Below are positions 59,303 through 64,000 of a stretch of 64,000 nucleotides of DNA, piece after piece. A program made the translations under genes and the position numbers. The notes under the pieces were generated by a model that was given only the letters and a program-made list of their open reading frames with translations, made no database searches and was not told where the DNA came from. Where the stretch lies: NCBI RefSeq assembly GCF_029633865.1, contig NC_079212.1:150888018-150952017 (forward strand). The letters run 5' to 3'. The DNA is from Lampris incognitus (Eukaryota > Chordata > Actinopteri > Lampriformes > Lampridae). How positions within the stretch are numbered: the first letter of the stretch is position 1; every line of letters begins with the position of its first letter.

Positions 59303-61230
59303 TGTCATGCCCGAGTCTGACTTGCATGGTTGAGCACTAGCAGTTACTGTGCCTTTAAGAAGGGCGGGGAGCAGTGTGATTTACGGCAGGGTGAAAAGTG
59401 TCGTGAGTTGATGTTGGTGAAGTAAAGGTTTTAAACGGGGCTCTCGGTGTGGTCATTGACTGAACATAATATTTGGCGAACGAGGACGGCTGGCTTGGTT
59501 CTGTCGCCGCCGCCACCTTTCCTACCCGTTCCTGGTGACCCAGCTGTTCCCTGGGACCGGTGGATATCGTTGTTTGATGACTCTTTACTGGCTCTGGGGC
59601 CTTGGGGTTTAGCAGCAGGAGCTAGGAAGTGTGCGCTCTTGCGGCACTGCCTCGGTCAGGAGGGGCAACCTATTTTCGCTACACTCTCGGTGGCGGATGA
59701 CGCCTACGCTGCGGCTACCAACGCACTACAGTCCCATTTCAGCTCAGGAAGGAGCCGACACATGCACCGGTTTGAGTTTCGTCAGAGAGCCCAGAAGTCT
59801 GGTGAGTCAGTGGGCCAGTTTGTCTCTGTCTTACGTGGGCTAGCAAAGCATTGTGACTTCGGGGCTTTGGAGGGTGGACTTATAGTTGATCAGCTAATAG
59901 AGAAAACGTCTTGTGCTCAGCTGGGGGAAAGACTGTTACTCGAACCAGACTCCATGACATTATCTGACGCTATAGTGACTGGGGAGCAGTTGGAAACGGC
60001 TCTGCTGGAAGCGCACAAGTTCTCTCACGCTGTGCAGGAGCCTGTGACGTCACTGCTACAGGCAGTTCACCGCTTAAACGCGTCTCTGCTTAAAGTACCT
60101 ACTGTTGCCCAGGAGACGGCAGGGGCGGCTGACATGGACAGTGACAGGTTTGATGTGCAAAGAGTGGCAGACAGGGGGTCTAAGGAGAGTGGGCCCAAGC
60201 GTTGTACTAACTGTGGCTCCACAAAGCACGTATCTCGGGACAAATCATGTCCTGCCCAGGGCAAACGCTGTCATCACTGCAACAAGAGGAATCACTTTGC
60301 ACGCTGGTGCCGCTCCCCCCCCCCCTGCAGACCCACAGGCTGCTGCAGTTCCTATCAACACAGTTCAGAGCCAGCGGGCCTCATTCAGCCACTGCACATG
60401 CCTTGTGGGCGGAGCTTACATACCGCTCCTTGTTGACACGGGGGCAAAGGTGTCACTCATGAACAAACCCACACATGACCGGCTTTTCCGTCACGTGCCC
60501 CTGGAAGCGGTAGCCAACTCCTTGTCGGGCTACGGCCACGCCCCCATCACCATTTTGGGAGTAGTCTGCCTTCCCGTGGAGTATAATCACCAGTGCGTCC
60601 CTGAAACCAGGTTCTACATCACACAGAAAAGGGCTAACATCATGGGGCTAGACTTGTTCCATGCCCTGGACTTTACACTGACTGACGCTGTGGGCCTGCG
60701 TGTCCTGCAGGTCTCCACCTCCTGGCCTGAACGTTACCCAGAACTGTTCGGAGGACTGGGCTGCATGTCTGAGTTTGTGCACCAGCCTACTTTGGACTCA
60801 CCAGTCCGCCTGGTAATCCAGCCACTATGATGCATTCCCCTGGCCCTCCGAGATGGGGTGGAAGAGGAGATACACCGCCTGGTGAAGGAGGACATCATCG
60901 AACCAGTCAATGCCTCACCCTGGATTTCCAACCTGGTGATAGCCAAGAAGCGGGGTGGTGGACTGCGCCTCTGCGTGGATCTGACGGATGTCAACAAAAC
61001 CATCATCCCGACAAATACCCCCTCCCCACAGCTGAGGAGCTGACTAGCCATTTCCATGGCTCCACAGTTTTCAGCAAAATGGATTTACGCCACGGCTACC
61101 TGCAGGTTCCTCTGGCACCAGCCAGCATGGACCTGACAGCTTTCGTCTCACATGTGGGGGTGTTCAGATACAAGCGCATGGCTTTCGGGCTGTCATCAGC
61201 CCCAAGCTGTTTTCAGAAAATAATGTCAAA
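59303..61230 (+). pseudogene. Ty3/gypsy retrotransposon, gag to early RT, truncated
   Basis: Gag (from about 59470) ends in a zinc-knuckle region with two Cys clusters (RCTNCGSTKHVSRDKSCP and RCHHCNKRNHFARWC). An 11-C run (60315-60325) separates the gag and pol frames. Protease follows with LLVDTGAKVSLMN (catalytic DTG). Then a linker, an in-frame stop at 60828-60830, the RT start EEEIHRLVKEDIIEPVNASP, RLCVDLTDVNKTI, a frame change near 61015, FSKMDLRHGYLQVPL and RMAFGLSSAPSCFQKIM. The sequence is cut off before the RT YxDD. A candidate 5' LTR ends before TTTGGCGAACGAGGACG (59473), probably primer-binding-site context. No 3' LTR, RNase H, integrase or envelope is present. Confidence 0.8.
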
Positions 61231-61234
61231 TAGA

Positions 61235-63026
61235 AACAGAGAACATCCAAACCAACCAACAAGAATGGCCACAAATAACCCTAGAAGAAACAAAAACAGC
61301 AATACAGGAGTCCAGTAACTGGAAAGCCCCTGGTAATGACAGGATAGCGAACTTCTGGATCAAGAACTTACCATCTTTACACCAAGACCTGACAAACGCC
61401 TACAATGGATGCATCAGCAACCCAGAAACCTGCCCTGAATGGCTCACAACTGGTACCACCTACCTACCTTCCAAAACAGAAGACACCAAAAACCCTAAAA
61501 ACTATCGTCCCATCACATGTTTCCCTACAACCTACAAGATCTTAACATCCATCATCACCGGGAGAGTTTACAAACACCTGGAAGAAAACAACCTACTTCC
61601 CATAGAACAAAACAGGTGTTGAAAAGGGAGCTATGGCTGCAGAGACCAGCTTTGAATAAACAAGGCCATCATCAAGGAAGTAAAAACGAGGAAGAAAAAT
61701 CTGACAACAGCCTGGATAGACTATAAGAAGGCGTTCGACTCTGTACCCCATGACTGGGTACTAAAATGTCTTGACATCTACAAAATATCACCAATCCTTA
61801 TCCAGTTCCAAACAGCAAATATGGACCAGTGGAAAACAGCCCTTGTTCTAAAATACACAGACGGGACGCTACATTCAAGGCAGCTCAACATCAATAGCGG
61901 CATATTTCAAGGTGACTCTCTTTCTCCTCCCCTCTTCTGCATAGCTCTTACTCCACTATCCTCCCTCCTGAACAACACCAGCTATGGTTATACTACAGGT
62001 TCATGCACTACTAACCATCTAGTCTACGTGGATGACCTGAAAACCTTTACCAAGAATGACCAAGAACAAACTGGACTTTTGGCCACCGTGAAAGGCTTCA
62101 GTGATGACATAAAAATGGAGTTCGGACAAGACAAATGTGCCAAAGCTACATTCAAAAAAGGAAAATGTACCACCACCGAAAACATCCACACTGACCTAGA
62201 CACCACCATCCAAGACCTAGAACAAGAATGGAAACATACAAATACCTGGGAGTGAATGAAGGGGACGGGATACAACATGCCAAAATGAAAGAAAAGATCA
62301 GAAAGGAGTACTACCGAAGAATACGAATGGTAACAAAATCCCAACTCAATGCATCCAACCGAATGGAAGCCATCAACACCCTGGCTACACCCGTCGTAAC
62401 TTACAGCTTCAACATCGTCGACTGGAAACTAGAAGAGATCAGGAAACTAGACAGAAAAACAAGAAAAATACTCACCTTAGAGAGGATGCACCACCCAAAA
62501 TCAGATGTGGATAGATTGTACCTCCCCAGAACCGAGGGTGGCAGGGGTCTAATCCAACTGGAAACTGCCTACAAAACAACAACAATAGGCCTAGATACTT
62601 ACCTTAACACCAAAAATGACCCCCTTCTCATGATTGCGAGAGAGCATGAAAAACAAAACAAAAAGTACTCCGTAGCTAACCAAGCCGCAATGTTCAGAAG
62701 AGAGCTCCACCTCCCTGAAACACCGCAACCTGAAAATGAAGCTCCAACCATCCACGCCTGAAAAGTCAAACAAAAAGCAAAGTGTCCAAGAAGAAATGAA
62801 AGAAACATGGGGAGGAAAACAAATGCACGGGCAATACCCAAAAAGAGTAGGGGAGAAAGATGTAGACCCACATATGACCAACCAATGGCTCAAACCAGCT
62901 GGGCTGAAATCCCAAACGGAGGACTTTATCATCACTGCCCAAGACCAGACCATCAAGACCAGTTACTACCGAGCAAAATCCTCAAAGATCGCACAGACCC
63001 AGTGTGCAGGATATGTTGTCAATGAT
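61235..63026 (+). pseudogene. R4/Dong-like LINE, RT to pre-endonuclease, truncated both ends
   Basis: Plus strand, in order: SSNWKAPGNDRIANFWIKN, PKNYRPITCFPTTYKILTSI, two stops near 61620-61675 in KGSYGCRDQL, WIDYKKAFDSVPHDWVLKCL, FQGDSLSPPLFCIALTPLSS and the catalytic block VYVDDLKTF. KMEFGQDKCA leads to a frame change near 62235 before YKYLGVNEGDGIQH and HPKSDVDRLYLPRTEGGRGL. At the end only the first Cys pair of the C-terminal zinc motif (CRICC) remains before the 50-bp tandem array begins. The 5' end is fused directly to truncated gypsy RT at about 61230. The restriction-like endonuclease is absent here; a C-terminal piece of this family is at 6005. Confidence 0.72.
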
Positions 63027-64000
63027 TAATGAAACGGTATTCTAATAGTATGGTCGAGACTTTTTTCTTGTTTGATTAATGATAAGGTGTTCTAATTGTC
63101 TGTCCCAGACTTTTTTCTTATTTGATTAATGATAAGGTATTCTAATGGTCTGGTCCAGTCTTTTTTCTCATTTGATTAATGATAAGGTATTCTAATGGTC
63201 TGGTCCAGTCTTTTTTCTCATTTGATTAATGATAAGGTGTTCTAATTGTCTGTCCCAGACTTTTTTCTTATTTGATTAATGATAAGGTATTCTAATGGTC
63301 TGGTCCAGACTTTTCTCTTAATTGATTAATGATAAGGTATTCTAATGGTCTGGTCCAGTCTTTTTTCTCATTTGATTAATGATAAGGTATTCTAATGGTC
63401 TGGTCCAGACTTTTCTCTTAATTGATTAATGATAAGGTGTTCTAATGGTCTGGTCCAGACTTTTTTCTCATTTGATTAATGATAAGGTATTCTAATGGTC
63501 TGGTCCAGACTTTTTTCTTATTTGATTAATGATAAGGTATTCTAATGGTCTGGTCCAGACTTTTTTCTCATTTGATTAATGATAAGGTGTTCTAATTGTC
63601 TGTCCCAGACTTTATTCTTATTTGATTAATGATAAGGTGTTCTAATTGTCTGTCCCAGACTTTTTTCTCATTTGATTAATGATAAGGTATTCTAATGGTC
63701 TGGTCCAGACTTTTCTCTTAATTGATTAATGATAAGGTATTCTAATGGTCTGGTCCAGACTTTTTTCTCATTTGATTAATGATAAGGTATTCTAATGGTC
63801 TGGTCCAGACTTTTCTCTTAATTGATTAATGATAAGGTATTCTAATGGTCTGGTCCAGACTTTTTTCTCATTTGATTAATGATAAGGTATTCTAATGGTC
63901 TGGTCCAGACTTTTTTCTCATTTGATTAATGATAAGGTGTTCTAATTGTCTGTCCCAGACTTTTTTCTTATTTGATTAATGATAAGGTGTTCTAATTGTC
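63027..64000 (+). repeat. 50-bp minisatellite, about 19.5 units, continuing past the window
   Basis: Units contain TTGATTAATGATAAGGTATT and TCTAATGGTCTGGTCCAGAC with a T-rich end. Two unit types alternate: ATTCTAATGGTCTGGTCC and GTTCTAATTGTCTGTCCC. Length is exactly 50 bp with very few indels. The array cuts off the R4-like LINE. Confidence 0.95.

Noticed and set aside
60300-60440. Programmed frameshift at the 11-C run between gag and pol of the gypsy element
   Set aside because: A homopolymer indel or sequencing error explains it equally well, and the element has an in-frame stop and another frame change downstream.

Overview
The window is eukaryotic, almost certainly from a ray-finned (teleost, probably percomorph-type) fish. 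It holds two intron-containing vertebrate housekeeping genes embedded in typical fish mobile DNA: Tc1-like DNA transposons, hAT elements, RTE/Rex3-like, L2/CR1-like, R4/Dong-like and L1-like LINEs, a Penelope-like element, a Ty3/gypsy element and tRNA-derived SINEs. There is no operon structure or other prokaryotic feature.

The two genes form a divergent pair. ube2c (ubiquitin-conjugating enzyme E2 C, minus strand, coding 47477 down to 23687) can be read completely as six coding exons that splice in frame to 172 residues. polr2j (RNA polymerase II subunit RPB11, plus strand, coding 49789 to 53102) can be read completely as three exons giving 117 residues. About 2.3 kb separates their start codons. 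That interval holds a 1-kb minisatellite and a GC-rich core with CCAAT boxes, a CHR-like TTTGAA, a GC box and a 19-bp perfect palindrome with CRE half-sites just upstream of polr2j.

Layout: 1-6.3 kb is nested repeats (R4-like fragment; L2-like LINE; a tRNA-SINE split by a hAT element that itself carries a Rex3-like LINE with a perfect 13-bp target duplication). 7.3-9.1 kb is a Tc1 transposon inside one arm of an inverted repeat. 9.1-12.2 kb is minisatellites (41, 38 and 26 bp units) with an inserted LINE. 12.2-14.7 kb is a Penelope-like element with a hammerhead-like motif and a 105-bp hAT MITE. 14.7-15.9 kb is a dead Tc1 element carrying a SINE. 16.0-20.8 kb is a hAT transposase remnant expanded into a G-run minisatellite of about 48 units. 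20.8-21.6 kb is a CAGYY pentanucleotide array. 22.3-22.8 kb is a segment repeated at 44.25-44.77 kb. 23.6-47.5 kb is ube2c, whose third coding intron (20.9 kb) holds a 17-kb array of a 28-bp unit (about 600 copies) with a 200-N assembly gap. 48.1-49.1 kb is a 25-bp minisatellite. 49.8-53.5 kb is polr2j, with a foldback element in intron 1 whose two arms carry mirror-image minisatellites. 55.1-56.8 kb is a Tc1 element, 56.8-58.9 kb an L1-like LINE, 59.3-61.2 kb a truncated gypsy element fused to an R4-like LINE (61.2-63.0 kb), and 63.0 kb to the window end a 50-bp tandem array.

Roughly 43% of the window is tandem repeat in about ten unrelated arrays. Many lie inside, or at the ends of, identifiable mobile elements. 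A short terminal motif (core ATCAGTTCATC followed by GGACAC) recurs seven times around arrays and foldback elements. That association, the mirror minisatellite in polr2j intron 1 and the giant intronic array in ube2c are the most unusual points. The many long open frames inside the arrays are by-products of repeat units without stop codons and are not genes.
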